The notes: a model not told the origin generated them from the sequence alone. A DNA stretch of 64,000 nt from an uncultured SAR86 cluster bacterium (GCA_902627595.1 CACOJO010000001.1:1-64000), one strand, 5' to 3'; shown: positions 35,245 through 44,013, counted from the first letter of the stretch. Translations and numbers: made by a program.

Positions 35245-35514
35245 TTATTTTTCTAGAGGTACAAAACCCTCAGCTTTATCAAAAGAATCATTATTTAAAA
35301 AGTTTTCAAGCTGCTGAGTAAGGTAATCTCTAGACTCTTTTTTGGATAAATCTAACTGTTTTTCATTTACCAGCATCGTCTGATGTTGAAGCCATTCCAG
35401 CCATGCTTGCTTAGACACACTTGATAAAATTTCTTCTCCTCTTTCTCCTGGAAATGGAGCTCTTTCCATCTTGGGTAAATCTTTTTTATATTTTCTACAA
35501 AAAACAGTTTTCAT
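35245..35514 (-). CDS. yggX: Fe(II)-trafficking protein YggX
   Basis: The 89-residue protein begins MKTVFCRKYKKDLPKMERAPFPGERGEEIL, including the conserved Cys near the start. It has SKQAWLEWLQHQTMLVNEKQLD in the middle. It protects iron-sulfur proteins from oxidative damage and may help iron supply to MutY. Its ATG overlaps the mutY stop, the standard mutY-yggX operon. Confidence 0.97.
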   Translation of the reverse strand: MKTVFCRKYKKDLPKMERAPFPGERGEEILSSVSKQAWLEWLQHQTMLVNEKQLDLSKKESRDYLTQQLENFLNNDSFDKAEGFVPLEK

Positions 35515-36524
35515 AAGTAATTGGCAATAATTTCTTTGATAGGCTTAGGCATTCCCATTTTAACTGAATCTTCTTTACTTACCCACACGGAGTGAGAGCT
35601 ATCTATTTTTAATCTATCTTTATTTTCTATTTTATATTTTACCGTAGAGATGTTCAGCTTTTGATGCGATAAATTATGAATGATTTTTGGAAGAGCTTCT
35701 TTTTTTTCTAGCAAAGATATATTATTTTTACCTAAAATATCTTTATCAGGAAATAGCCATAAATTTTTCCAAATACCCTTACTACCATTTCGTTTAAGTA
35801 AAATTTTATTTTTTGAAGATATCAATAACCAATCAATCTCTCTTTCCTTTTTTGCTTTAGGAGGTTTTTTGAAAGGAATATCCTCTTGGATACCTAATTC
35901 CAAAGCTTTGCAGTTTTTGCTTATAGGACAGTTCCCGCAAACAGGATTTTTTGGCCTGCACAACATGGAGCCTAAATCCATTATTCCTTGAGAATACTCT
36001 CTGAAAGAATTTTTTGGCAACAATTCCTCAGCAAAACTTTTTAATTCTTTTTGAGTCTTACTACTATCTATAGGATTTGAAATGCCTTTAAACCTTACAA
36101 TAACTCTTTTTACATTTCCGTCCAGAATAACTCCAGGAAGTTCAAACGCTAGAGACATAATTGCTCCTGCAGTGGATGAGCCTATACCAGGAAGTTCAAC
36201 TAAGCTTTTGAAATCTTTAGGAAACTCGCCTTTAAATTTACTTAGTATTATTTTTGCCGTTCTATGAATATTTCTAGCTCTAGAGTAATAACCCAAGCCG
36301 CTCCACAAACTCATGACTTGTTCTTCAGAACTTTGAGCCAGAATTTTTATTTCAGGAAATGTTTTAATAAATTTCTCATAATATGGGATTACCGTAGTAA
36401 CTTGCGTTTGTTGCAGCATAACTTCAGAAATCCAAACTTCATAAGCACTTTTTCGTTGCCACGGAAGATTATTTCTTCCTTGGTGTTTTTGCCAATCAAT
36501 AATTTTTCTTGAAAATTGTCTCAT
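35511..36524 (-). CDS. mutY: adenine DNA glycosylase MutY
   Basis: Removes adenine mispaired with 8-oxoguanine. The 337-residue protein has the start NLPWQRKSAYEVWISEVMLQQTQV, GLGYYSRARNIHRTA, the helix-hairpin-helix LVELPGIGSSTAGAIM and catalytic Asp in ILDGNVKRV. Four Fe-S cysteines appear in CRPKNPVCGNCPISKNC. The C-terminal Nudix-like 8-oxoG recognition domain has SSHSVWVSKED. It overlaps yggX by 4 bp and is divergent from hisB. Confidence 0.97.
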   Translation of the reverse strand: MRQFSRKIIDWQKHQGRNNLPWQRKSAYEVWISEVMLQQTQVTTVIPYYEKFIKTFPEIKILAQSSEEQVMSLWSGLGYYSRARNIHRTAKIILSKFKGEFPKDFKSLVELPGIGSSTAGAIMSLAFELPGVILDGNVKRVIVRFKGISNPIDSSKTQKELKSFAEELLPKNSFREYSQGIMDLGSMLCRPKNPVCGNCPISKNCKALELGIQEDIPFKKPPKAKKEREIDWLLISSKNKILLKRNGSKGIWKNLWLFPDKDILGKNNISLLEKKEALPKIIHNLSHQKLNISTVKYKIENKDRLKIDSSHSVWVSKEDSVKMGMPKPIKEIIANYL

Positions 36525-36552
36525 GTTTATTATTTTACTGATTTCTGTCCGT

Positions 36553-36558
36553 TATAAT
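36553..36558 (+). promoter_or_regulatory. candidate -10 element for hisBHAF
   Basis: A perfect TATAAT lies 22 bp before the hisB ATG at 36581, in the 56-bp divergent mutY/hisB gap. No good TTGACA is found at a 16-18 bp distance, and the expected -35 zone is only T-rich. GAGG at 36571-36574 is the hisB ribosome site. A single sigma70-type promoter driving the four his genes is inferred. Confidence 0.5.
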
Positions 36559-36580
36559 GTCTTTTTGAACGAGGATTAAA

Positions 36581-37168
36581 ATGCGTAAAGCAGAATTAGA
36601 AAGAAATACTAAAGAAACTCAAATAAAGCTTTCTTTGGTGCTTGATGGAAAAGGGGAAAGTGACTTGAAAGCAGATCTTCCTTTTTTTGTTCACATGATT
36701 GATCAGCTATCTAAACATGGTGGATTTGACATAGATTTAGATGCAAAAGGAGACTTGGAGGTAGACGCTCACCATACAGTTGAAGATGTAGGTATTAGCC
36801 TTGGGGAAGCATTTAATGATGCTTTAGGAGACAAAAAAGGTATTTATAGATTTGGCTCAGCTTATGCTCCTTTAGATGAGGCTCTATCAAGGGTAGTTGT
36901 AGATTTCTCTGGAAGACCTGGTTTAAGTTGGAATGTGAATTTTACAAAAGAGTCGATTAACGATTTTGATTTAAGCTTGTTAAAGGAGTTTTTTCATGGG
37001 TTTGTTAACAAGGCGCTTGCAACTGTTCATATTGATAATTTAAAAGGAGAAAATGCTCATCATCAGGCTGAAACTATATTTAAAGCTTTTGCTTTAGCTC
37101 TTAAGACCGCATGTATGGTGGATCCTTCAAAAGGAGACGTTCTTCCATCCACTAAAGGCTTGCTATAA
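36581..37168 (+). CDS. hisB: imidazoleglycerol-phosphate dehydratase
   Basis: Dehydrates imidazoleglycerol phosphate in histidine synthesis. The 195-residue, monofunctional (dehydratase only) protein has [21 protein letters not shown] with [17 protein letters not shown] and the second half [14 protein letters not shown] with [16 protein letters not shown], supplying metal-binding histidines. The hisN phosphatase domain of enterobacterial HisB is absent. First gene of hisBHAF; GAGG precedes the ATG. Confidence 0.97.
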   Translation: MRKAELERNTKETQIKLSLVLDGKGESDLKADLPFFVHMIDQLSKHGGFDIDLDAKGDLEVDAHHTVEDVGISLGEAFNDALGDKKGIYRFGSAYAPLDEALSRVVVDFSGRPGLSWNVNFTKESINDFDLSLLKEFFHGFVNKALATVHIDNLKGENAHHQAETIFKAFALALKTACMVDPSKGDVLPSTKGLL

Positions 37169-37172
37169 ATTA

Positions 37173-37781
37173 ATGCGCCTAGGAGTAGTTGATTACGGAG
37201 CCAGCAACATACATTCAGTAGCTAGAGCCCTAAAATCTCTTGGTTCAAAAGTATTAATAGTTGATACTCCTGATAAGTTTAAAAGAATAGATAAGCTTGT
37301 TTTTCCAGGACAGGGCTCTATGGGTTCTTGCGTAAAAAAATTAAAAGAAACGGAAATGATTAATCCTTTGTTGGAAGTAGTCAATTCAAAACCTTTTTTA
37401 GGAATTTGTTTGGGTCTTCAAATTCTCTTCAATTCGAGTGAAGAAAGTAAAGAGAAAGGTTTGGGGGTAATTGATGGAAGCATCACTAAAATAAAGGATA
37501 TAAATAATGAAAATCTAAAAATTCCTCACATGGGTTGGAATAACGTAAAGATTGAAAAAAAACATGAATTATTTTCAGGAATAGAAGACAAACAGTTTTT
37601 TTATTTTGTTCATTCTTTTGTAGCAGCCAAAACAGAAACTAGTATTACAACTACACACTATGGAGAAGAGTTTGTTTCTTCATTAGCAACTGAAAACATT
37701 TTTGCTACTCAATTTCACCCAGAAAAAAGTGGAGAGATAGGGCTCAAATTTTTAGAAAATTTTATTAATTGGAAAATTTAA
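37173..37781 (+). CDS. hisH: imidazole glycerol phosphate synthase subunit HisH (glutaminase)
   Basis: Supplies ammonia from glutamine to HisF. The 202-residue class I amidotransferase has the start LGVVDYGASNIHSVARALKSLG, the catalytic Cys in FLGICLGLQILF and the His/Glu pair in ATQFHPEKSG. It is 4 bp after hisB and its stop abuts hisA, forming a tight operon. Confidence 0.97.
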   Translation: MRLGVVDYGASNIHSVARALKSLGSKVLIVDTPDKFKRIDKLVFPGQGSMGSCVKKLKETEMINPLLEVVNSKPFLGICLGLQILFNSSEESKEKGLGVIDGSITKIKDINNENLKIPHMGWNNVKIEKKHELFSGIEDKQFFYFVHSFVAAKTETSITTTHYGEEFVSSLATENIFATQFHPEKSGEIGLKFLENFINWKI

Positions 37782-38498
37782 ATGCTGCCAATTCCTGCAA
37801 TTGATATTCAAAGCGGAAAGTGCGTTCGTTTGCAAAAAGGGGACTTATCTTCAACTAAAATTTATTTTGAAAAACCCATCGATGCAGCAACTCATTGGAT
37901 TAAAGAAGGGACAAAAAAACTTCATTTGGTTGATTTAGATGGCGCAAAGTCAGGTAAGCCTGAAAATTTAGAATGTGTTTTAGAGATCAAAGAAAAATTC
38001 CCGGATGTGAATCTTCAGCTGGGAGGAGGAATCAGAGATCTTGAAACTTTAGATCTGATATTTGAGTCTGGTGTTGATAACGTAATTTTAGGAAGCATTG
38101 CTATAAAAGATAAAGAATTATTCACTAAAGCCTGTAAAGCTTTTCCAAAGAAAATCATTTTGGGTATTGATGCAATAAATGGTTTTCTAGCTTCAGAAGC
38201 TTGGACAGAGGCTTCAAAATTATCAGCCTCGGACTTAATCAATTTTTATAAAGAGCTGCCTATCAAATCAATTATTTATACAGATATCAATAAAGACGGA
38301 ATGCTTTCTGGACCAAATTTAGAAGAAACAACCGAAGTTGCAAAATTGTCCCCCTTTCCTGTCATAGCTTCGGGAGGAGTAAAAGATATAAACGATTTAA
38401 TCAGTCTTTCAAAAATTCCCAATGTTATCGAGGCTATCTGCGGTGTTTCGCTTTATGAAAATAAAATAAACTTCAAAGAAGCTTTAGAAATGTTTTAA
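37782..38498 (+). CDS. hisA: phosphoribosylformimino-5-aminoimidazole carboxamide ribotide isomerase
   Basis: Isomerises ProFAR to PRFAR, the step before the HisHF synthase. The 238-residue TIM barrel begins [19 protein letters not shown] with the catalytic Asp8, and has [23 protein letters not shown] and the second catalytic Asp in [14 protein letters not shown]. The hisH stop directly abuts its ATG. Confidence 0.97.
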   Translation: MLPIPAIDIQSGKCVRLQKGDLSSTKIYFEKPIDAATHWIKEGTKKLHLVDLDGAKSGKPENLECVLEIKEKFPDVNLQLGGGIRDLETLDLIFESGVDNVILGSIAIKDKELFTKACKAFPKKIILGIDAINGFLASEAWTEASKLSASDLINFYKELPIKSIIYTDINKDGMLSGPNLEETTEVAKLSPFPVIASGGVKDINDLISLSKIPNVIEAICGVSLYENKINFKEALEMF

Positions 38499-38502
38499 AA
38501 AA

Positions 38503-39261
38503 ATGAGTTTAGCAGTTCGAATTATCCCTTGTTTAGATGTCAGAGGCGGAAGAGTGGTTAAAGGTATTAATTTTAAAGATATTGTTGACGCTGGAGATCC
38601 AGCAGAAGCTGCCAAAAGATACGATGCTGAAGGTGCTGATGAGATATGCATGTTGGATATCGATGCGTCTTTTGAAGAGCGTTCCATAACAATTGAAACT
38701 GTGAAATCAATCGCCTCACAAGTCTTCATTCCTTTTACTGTTGGAGGAGGAATAAAATCTCTCAAAGATATTGACATGCTTCTTAAATCGGGTGCTGATA
38801 AAGTTTCTATTAATACAAGTGCAATTTTAAACCCTGATTTGATAGTTGAGGCATCCAAAGAGTACGGAGCTCAATGCATTGTTTTAGCGATAGATGCCAA
38901 ACAAGATGGAGAAATTTGGAACGTCTATACTCATGGCGGAAAAAACAAAACAGATCTAAATGCAATTGAATGGGCAAAAAAAGGTCAGGAGTTAGGTGCA
39001 GGGGAAATTCTCATGACGTCTATGGACAAAGACGGAACTAAAAGTGGTTTTGATAATAACTTGTATAAGGAACTTTCAAATAATTTATCTATTCCTGTTA
39101 TCGCATCTGGAGGAGCCGGAGAGCTTACTCATTTAGTTGATGCTGTAAAGTTTGGAAAAGCTGATGCCTTACTTGCAGCAAGTATTTTTCATTACGAAGA
39201 AATTTCGATAAACAAAGTTAAAAAAGCTCTACAAATAGAAGGGTTTGAAGTTAGGCTTTAG
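38503..39261 (+). CDS. hisF: imidazole glycerol phosphate synthase subunit HisF (cyclase)
   Basis: Partners HisH to form imidazole glycerol phosphate and AICAR. The 252-residue TIM barrel begins [21 protein letters not shown] with the catalytic Asp, and has [23 protein letters not shown] and the second catalytic Asp in [15 protein letters not shown]. Last gene of hisBHAF; its stop overlaps the convergent gpmA stop by 4 bp. Confidence 0.97.
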   Translation: MSLAVRIIPCLDVRGGRVVKGINFKDIVDAGDPAEAAKRYDAEGADEICMLDIDASFEERSITIETVKSIASQVFIPFTVGGGIKSLKDIDMLLKSGADKVSINTSAILNPDLIVEASKEYGAQCIVLAIDAKQDGEIWNVYTHGGKNKTDLNAIEWAKKGQELGAGEILMTSMDKDGTKSGFDNNLYKELSNNLSIPVIASGGAGELTHLVDAVKFGKADALLAASIFHYEEISINKVKKALQIEGFEVRL

Positions 39262-39875
39262 GTTCTAATAAATTCTTTATTCTGTAATTTATAAAAAATA
39301 GGTTCACCTGTAGCTATTTCTATTTTAACTATCTCTTCAGGTGATATTTTTTCTATATGCATTACAAGTGCTCGAAGAGAATTTCCATGTGCACATATCA
39401 ATATATTCTTCATTTCATTAAGTTTAGGCTCTATGACTTTTTTAAAATACGGAATAACTCTGTTGGCTGTATCTTTTAAACTTTCTCCGCCGGGAGGAGG
39501 TTGATCAAAAGATCTTCTCCAAATATGTATCTGTTCCTCTCCCCATTTTTCTCTGGATTCATCTTTATTTAGTCCAGATAATTCACCGTAGTCTCGTTCA
39601 TTTAAAGCAATATTTTTAACTGTCCTAATAGATTCTTGATCAATTTCAGAAAGAATTATTTCTCCTGTTATCTGAGCTCTTTTAAGTTCTGAAGTAAAGT
39701 GAATGTCAAACATAATATTTTGTTCTTTTATTTTTTTTCCTGTAGATTTCGCTTCTTCCAAACCTTTTTCAGTGAGACTCGGATCTTTCCATCCTGTAAA
39801 GAGATTTTTTGCATTCCATTCGCTTTGTCCGTGCCTTACAAGAACTAAATTAGAAAAATTTTCTTCTATATTCAT
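39258..39875 (-). CDS. gpmA: 2,3-bisphosphoglycerate-dependent phosphoglycerate mutase
   Basis: Interconverts 3- and 2-phosphoglycerate in glycolysis and gluconeogenesis. The 205-residue protein has the phosphohistidine motif [32 protein letters not shown] and the second catalytic His in [13 protein letters not shown]. It is shorter than E. coli GpmA (250), lacking part of the middle insertion. Its 3' end overlaps hisF and it is divergent from the yibN-like gene. Confidence 0.93.
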   Translation of the reverse strand: MNIEENFSNLVLVRHGQSEWNAKNLFTGWKDPSLTEKGLEEAKSTGKKIKEQNIMFDIHFTSELKRAQITGEIILSEIDQESIRTVKNIALNERDYGELSGLNKDESREKWGEEQIHIWRRSFDQPPPGGESLKDTANRVIPYFKKVIEPKLNEMKNILICAHGNSLRALVMHIEKISPEEIVKIEIATGEPIFYKLQNKEFIRT

Positions 39876-39912
39876 AGTGTCAAATCAGTTTTACGTTTAT
39901 CATATCGCGCTT

Positions 39913-40320
39913 ATGCCTTATTTTATTGAATTTTTAATCGACAATTGGTTTATTGTTATTCCTTTAATCTTTTCATTATTTGCTCTTTATTTATTGGATA
40001 GGATATCAAAAGCAATAAATTTAGATCCTCATAAGGGAGTTGTTTTAATTAACAAAAAAAATGCTCTCGTTATTGACATAAGACCTCAAAAAGAATTTGA
40101 TGAGGGAAAGATAAGTCAAGCAAGACATGTCGGTCCTGATTTAGATGTTTGCAAAAAGGAAATAGCAAAAGCTAATGGCAAACCAGTAATATTGGTCTGT
40201 CAAAATGGCACAAATTCATCTCGCATGGCTTCAGATCTAAAAAAAGAAGAAATTAGTGTTTTTGTTTTAAAAGGCGGAATAAATAATTGGGTATCTGAAA
40301 AATTGCCTCTAATTAACTAA
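39913..40320 (+). CDS. membrane-anchored rhodanese-like protein (YibN-like)
   Basis: The start is ATG 39913; longer openings run into gpmA. The 135-residue protein has an N-terminal membrane helix (residues about 9-27) and a rhodanese domain. AVIDIRPQKEFDEGKI and the active-site loop CQNGTNSS carry the catalytic Cys. The chain resembles E. coli YibN in length and organisation; yibN is next to a phosphoglycerate mutase there too. The sulfur acceptor is unknown. Its stop overlaps the convergent ntrC stop by 4 bp. Confidence 0.85.
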   Translation: MPYFIEFLIDNWFIVIPLIFSLFALYLLDRISKAINLDPHKGVVLINKKNALVIDIRPQKEFDEGKISQARHVGPDLDVCKKEIAKANGKPVILVCQNGTNSSRMASDLKKEEISVFVLKGGINNWVSEKLPLIN

Positions 40321-41714
40321 AGGTCAAGTTCAGTAATCTTTCGAGCTAAGGTATTTCTTCCCCATCCTAGAAGCTTAGCTGCTTCACTTTTTTTACCTTT
40401 TGTTACTTTCAGTGCTGCTTTAATCATTGTTCCTTCAAATATCGGGGTTGCACTATTAAGAATATGATCGTCACCTTTAAGAAGTTTCTTTGATGCCCAT
40501 GACTCAAGCATGTCGCTCCAACTCATTTCTGGACCTTTGCGTTGTAAAGATAGGTCCTTAGGGATATCACTTATTGAAATTTCTTGGCCCGAGGATAACA
40601 AGGTTAAGGATTGGCAAACATTTTGCAATTGCAAAACATTTCCTGGCCATATTAAATTTTCGAATAATTCTTCAACTTCTTTACTGAGAACTTTCACTTT
40701 AATTTTTGCTTCTTCAGAAAACTTCTTCAAAAAATAACTGGTTAATAAAAGGATGTCTTCTTTTCTATCTCTTAAAGGGGGTAAATTTATTTTTATGACA
40801 TTGAGTCTGTGATAGAGATCTTCTCTATAAGACCCATTCTTTACTTTTTCCTCGAGGTTTTGGTTTGTAGCAGCAATAATTCTGACATCTACTTTAACAG
40901 GGCTATTTCCTCCAATTCTATAAAATTCGCCACTAGATAAAACTCTTATTAATCTGGTCTGAGTTTCTAGAGGCATATCTCCAACTTCATCCAAAAACAA
41001 AGTTCCTTTATCAGCTTGCTCAAATCTACCTATCCTTTGATCACCAGCTCCTTTGAATGCACCTTTTTCATGACCAAATAATTCAGACTCTAATAGCTCG
41101 ACAGGTATATCTGCAACATTAAGTGATATTAATTTTTTATTAGATCTGTCTGAGTGCTCAAAAATTGCTTGAGATACTAACTCTTTTCCTGTGCCCGATT
41201 CACCTACCAATAAGACTGTACTGTCAGAGTGGGACAATTTCCCTATGGAATTAAATAGATCTTGCATTGCGGGAGATTTTCCAAGAATCTTTCCTGCTCT
41301 GAGATTGATCTCTTCTTTCTCTGAAAGTTTTTTTTGTATATTTTTCTTTTCAGAAATTGCTTTGTTGATTTTTTCTATTGCGGTATTTAGATCAAAGGGC
41401 TTAGCTATGTAGTCCCAAGCTCCAGCTTCAAAAGCCTCTACCGTGGTATCTAAATCAGAATGTGCCGTCATGATAATTATTGGTATCTTTTGATGCTCAT
41501 TACGAAAAGTTTCCAACAAGTCCATGCCATCTCTTCCGGGCATTTTAAGGTCAGTGAGCAGAAGGTGAGGTGACTCAATATCAAGTTTATTCACTACTTC
41601 ATTTCCATCTTCAAAGGTAGAAACATTAAAACCTGCTTCTGATAAACCTGACTCTAAAACAAATCTTATTGACTCATCGTCATCAGCAATCCAGATTTTT
41701 TTATTTTTAGCCAT
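40317..41714 (-). CDS. ntrC: nitrogen response regulator NtrC with GAFKGA variant
   Basis: The 465-residue bEBP has a receiver domain with phosphoacceptor Asp55 (LLLTDLKMPGRDG). An AAA+ domain follows (Walker A GESGTGKE, Walker B GTLFLDEVGDMPL), then a Fis-type HTH at the C-terminus (KSEAAKLLGWGRNTLARKITELDL). The sigma54-contact loop reads GAFKGA (residues 218-223, bases 41046-41063) instead of the near-invariant GAFTGA, so Thr is Lys221. This Thr normally contacts sigma54, so sigma54-independent activation, as in Rhodobacter capsulatus NtrC, is possible. It is 7 bp after ntrB. Confidence 0.95.
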   Translation of the reverse strand: MAKNKKIWIADDDESIRFVLESGLSEAGFNVSTFEDGNEVVNKLDIESPHLLLTDLKMPGRDGMDLLETFRNEHQKIPIIIMTAHSDLDTTVEAFEAGAWDYIAKPFDLNTAIEKINKAISEKKNIQKKLSEKEEINLRAGKILGKSPAMQDLFNSIGKLSHSDSTVLLVGESGTGKELVSQAIFEHSDRSNKKLISLNVADIPVELLESELFGHEKGAFKGAGDQRIGRFEQADKGTLFLDEVGDMPLETQTRLIRVLSSGEFYRIGGNSPVKVDVRIIAATNQNLEEKVKNGSYREDLYHRLNVIKINLPPLRDRKEDILLLTSYFLKKFSEEAKIKVKVLSKEVEELFENLIWPGNVLQLQNVCQSLTLLSSGQEISISDIPKDLSLQRKGPEMSWSDMLESWASKKLLKGDDHILNSATPIFEGTMIKAALKVTKGKKSEAAKLLGWGRNTLARKITELDL

Positions 41715-41721
41715 TTATTCC

Positions 41722-42801
41722 TCAGTTAGCTTTTGTTTTTTCAAAATTAATTTCTGTGATGGGGAGAAGAACCGTGAAAGTTGTTCCTGTTTCGTCACTA
41801 GAACAATCTATCGAACCACCATGTTGATTGATAATCCCTTTAACAATAGACAACCCAAGACCAGAAGCGATTTCTTTTGATGAAACCAGTGGAAAAAAAA
41901 CAGAGTCGATAATATCGTCAGGAATCCCTGGCCCATTATCAATAAAATCAACCTGGCAAGCAGTATTATATTTTTTATTGTTTATGAAAACCTCATAAGC
42001 AACCCTGCTTCTTATGGTAATTTTCCCTGACTTATTATTTCTTTTGAAAGCTTCAATTGAATTAGTTGCAAGATTGAAAAATACTTGTGAAATCAAGGAA
42101 TTATCTATTTCAATTAACGGCAAGCTAGGATCATAATCCTTAACAATTTGAACTTTTTGATTCTCAATATTTTTTATGAAAGCAGGAATTTTTTCAAGAA
42201 TAGTATGAATATTTTGAAAATTCTGTTCCAGTTTAAAACTATTGCCTGAAACTTTATTGACAATATTCACGAGTCTGTCTGACTCTTTAAGAATAATATT
42301 TGCGAATTCTTTTTTTTTAGGGTCTTCTATTTTCTGGAAAAGTAACTGTGCTGCGCCTCTTATACCACTTAAAGGATTTTTAATTTCATGCGCTAGCCCT
42401 CTAGAAAAAGCCTGAGTAATTGATGCTGCTGTTCTTTTTTTCATTTTATCCGCAACAGACTCAGACTTTAAATTATCAAAGAATTCAAAAATGATGCCTT
42501 TAAATTCTTCATTGGCAAAATAAGAAGCTCTAAAAGATGTTTTCTTTTGAAGATTATCTTTAAGAAAAATTGTAGTTATGTGGCGTTTAAAGGATTTTTT
42601 CTTTTCAAGAATTTCTTGAAGTTCTATCTCATTACTAGTTTTTTCTTTGAAAACTTGATCAATATTTTTTCCTTTAGATTCATCTAGAGAAGCACATAAA
42701 AAGTCTTCAGCGGATTTATTTATAAATAACACATCTAAATTTTCATCCGTAACGAGAATTTTTGCAGTCAATTCATCTAAGACATTTTCAAAAAATATCA
42801 T
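41722..42801 (-). CDS. ntrB: nitrogen regulation sensor histidine kinase NtrB
   Basis: The 359-residue cytoplasmic kinase/phosphatase phosphorylates NtrC in nitrogen limitation. It has an N-terminal PAS domain (AKILVTDENLDVLFINKSAEDFL), the H-box FSRGLAHEIKNPLSGIRGAAQLL, the N-box NLATNSIEAF and G-boxes DNGPGIPDDI and SGLGLSIVKGIINQHGG. PII would normally control it; no glnB/glnK is in this window. The ntrBC pair lies downstream of glnII. Confidence 0.95.
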   Translation of the reverse strand: MIFFENVLDELTAKILVTDENLDVLFINKSAEDFLCASLDESKGKNIDQVFKEKTSNEIELQEILEKKKSFKRHITTIFLKDNLQKKTSFRASYFANEEFKGIIFEFFDNLKSESVADKMKKRTAASITQAFSRGLAHEIKNPLSGIRGAAQLLFQKIEDPKKKEFANIILKESDRLVNIVNKVSGNSFKLEQNFQNIHTILEKIPAFIKNIENQKVQIVKDYDPSLPLIEIDNSLISQVFFNLATNSIEAFKRNNKSGKITIRSRVAYEVFINNKKYNTACQVDFIDNGPGIPDDIIDSVFFPLVSSKEIASGLGLSIVKGIINQHGGSIDCSSDETGTTFTVLLPITEINFEKTKAN

Positions 42802-42844
42802 CTTAGAAAATTTATTTTGATTTTTAATTGAAGAAGCTGAAAGT

Positions 42845-42902
42845 AAAGACCTAGGATCAGCCAGAAATTTTCTTTTTCTTGGTCCAATCCTATGGTCTTT
42901 AA
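42845..42902. promoter_or_regulatory. long inverted repeat between glnII and ntrB
   Basis: TAAAGACCTAGGAT (42845-42858) pairs with ATCCTA plus GGTCTTTA (42888-42902), interrupted by one bulged T at 42894. The 14-bp stem encloses a 29-nt loop. It lies in the 119-bp glnII/ntrB gap, starting 18 bp after the glnII stop. No T-run follows on either strand, so it is not a standard intrinsic terminator. It may stabilise the glnII mRNA or limit read-through into ntrBC. Confidence 0.5.
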
Positions 42903-42920
42903 CATTTTACACCTTGAGAT

Positions 42921-43904
42921 TTATTTAGTTAGCGTACCTACAATATGCGCTAAAATTTTGTATGGATCTGCATTAGAAGCAGGTCTCCTGTCTTCTAAAT
43001 ATCCATTCCAATCATGTTCAACGGTATAGACTGGTATTCTTATGCTGGCTCCTCTATCACTGACTCCATATGAGAATTCAGTAATTTTTTGAGTTTCGTG
43101 CAGTCCCGTAAGCCTCATGTCATTATCAGAACCATAAGAAGCAATTCCATCATCATGAACTTCTCCAAGTTTTTCACACATCCCTTCAAAAAGTTCTTTA
43201 GAACCCTTTGATCTCATTTCTTCATTAGAAAAGTTAGTATGCATACCAGAACCATTCCAATCTCCTGTTTTAGGCTTAGGATGAATATTTACCCCAACAC
43301 CAAATTCTTCAGCTACTTTGAAAAGCATATATCTGCTGACCCATAAATCATCTGCAGCTTTTATTCCTTTTCCAAAGCATTGGTACTCCCATTGCCCTAA
43401 TGCAACCTCAGCATTTGTTCCTGTTAAAGTAATTCCTAGATCTAGACAAGCATGTAAATGAGCATCTGAAATTTCTCTGCCCACAACATTACTTGCTCCT
43501 ACACCACAATAGTACTCTCCTTGTTCTCTTTCTGGAGTACCATCTTCCCAACCAAGTGGCTCGCCTGTTTTTGGATCAGTAAAGAAAAATTCTTGTTCAA
43601 ATCCAAACCACCATTCATCTGTAACTACTTCCGCAGCGGCGGCTCTGAAGTTTGAAGGGTGAGTAGTATGATCTGCTGACTGTACCTGAGTCATTACTAA
43701 GTCATGCCCATTAGGGTTTTCATAAGTTTGCACAGGTAACAGAAGACAATCTGAACTTCCTCCTTCTGCTTGTAGTGTTGATGAACCATCAAAAGACCAG
43801 TCTGGAGCCGTATCTTCATCGGTAGCTTTTACTTTACTTCGCATATTTGCTTCTGGAGTGTATCCATCTAGCCAAATATACTCGTACGTTTTAAAGTCTG
43901 TCAT
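42921..43904 (-). CDS. glnII: glutamine synthetase type II (eukaryotic type, GSII)
   Basis: Forms glutamine from glutamate, ammonia and ATP. The start ATG 43904 is preceded by GGAGA and gives MTDFKTYEYIWLDGYTPE, the normal GSII N-terminus. A frame opening at 43970 would add 22 residues across the promoter. The 327-residue product is much shorter than GSI (about 470). It shows WSFDGSSTLQAEGGSSDCLLLPV, WFGFEQEFFF, GTNAEVALGQWEYQ, NIHPKP with GDWNGSGMHTNFS, and the C-terminal RIPVYTVEHDWNGYLEDRRPASNADPY. GSII is octameric/decameric and not adenylylated. Presence next to ntrBC suggests transcriptional control. Confidence 0.93.
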   Translation of the reverse strand: MTDFKTYEYIWLDGYTPEANMRSKVKATDEDTAPDWSFDGSSTLQAEGGSSDCLLLPVQTYENPNGHDLVMTQVQSADHTTHPSNFRAAAAEVVTDEWWFGFEQEFFFTDPKTGEPLGWEDGTPEREQGEYYCGVGASNVVGREISDAHLHACLDLGITLTGTNAEVALGQWEYQCFGKGIKAADDLWVSRYMLFKVAEEFGVGVNIHPKPKTGDWNGSGMHTNFSNEEMRSKGSKELFEGMCEKLGEVHDDGIASYGSDNDMRLTGLHETQKITEFSYGVSDRGASIRIPVYTVEHDWNGYLEDRRPASNADPYKILAHIVGTLTK

Positions 43905-43936
43905 TGTATTCTCCGTGTAAATAAAATTAGGAGAAA

Positions 43937-43942
43937 ATATTA
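43937..43942 (-). promoter_or_regulatory. candidate sigma70-type -10 element of glnII
   Basis: TAATAT on the minus strand lies 32 bp upstream of the glnII ATG. The expected -35 region falls in the proximal NtrC-like site (43953-43969) and carries no TTGACA. No -24/-12 sigma54 element (GG-N10-GC) is seen between the sites and the ATG. This arrangement fits an activator-dependent sigma70 promoter, inferred from spacing. Confidence 0.4.
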
Positions 43943-43952
43943 ACAAAGTAAT

Positions 43953-43969
43953 TGCTATAAAATGGTGCA
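43953..43969. promoter_or_regulatory. NtrC-like binding site, proximal
   Basis: TGCTATAAAATGGTGCA matches 15 of 17 positions of TGCACTAAAATGGTGCA, the E. coli glnA-type NtrC site as I recall it; the TGGTGCA half is intact. The site is 48 bp upstream of the glnII ATG and overlaps the -35 position of the candidate promoter. It faces a second site 44 bp upstream, about four helical turns away. Confidence 0.6.
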
Positions 43970-43996
43970 TTTTTTGTCTTTATTTAGTGCTTACTT

Positions 43997-44013
43997 TGCA
44001 CTATTTTAGTACA
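43997..44013. promoter_or_regulatory. NtrC-like binding site, distal
   Basis: Read on the minus strand, TGTACTAAAATAGTGCA matches 15 of 17 positions of the same recalled NtrC site. It overlaps the yqiA stop codon. TAGTGC (43985-43990) and GCACTA (43998-44003) also form an exact inverted repeat here with a 7-nt spacer. Two sites 44 bp apart suggest cooperative NtrC dimers. Confidence 0.55.
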
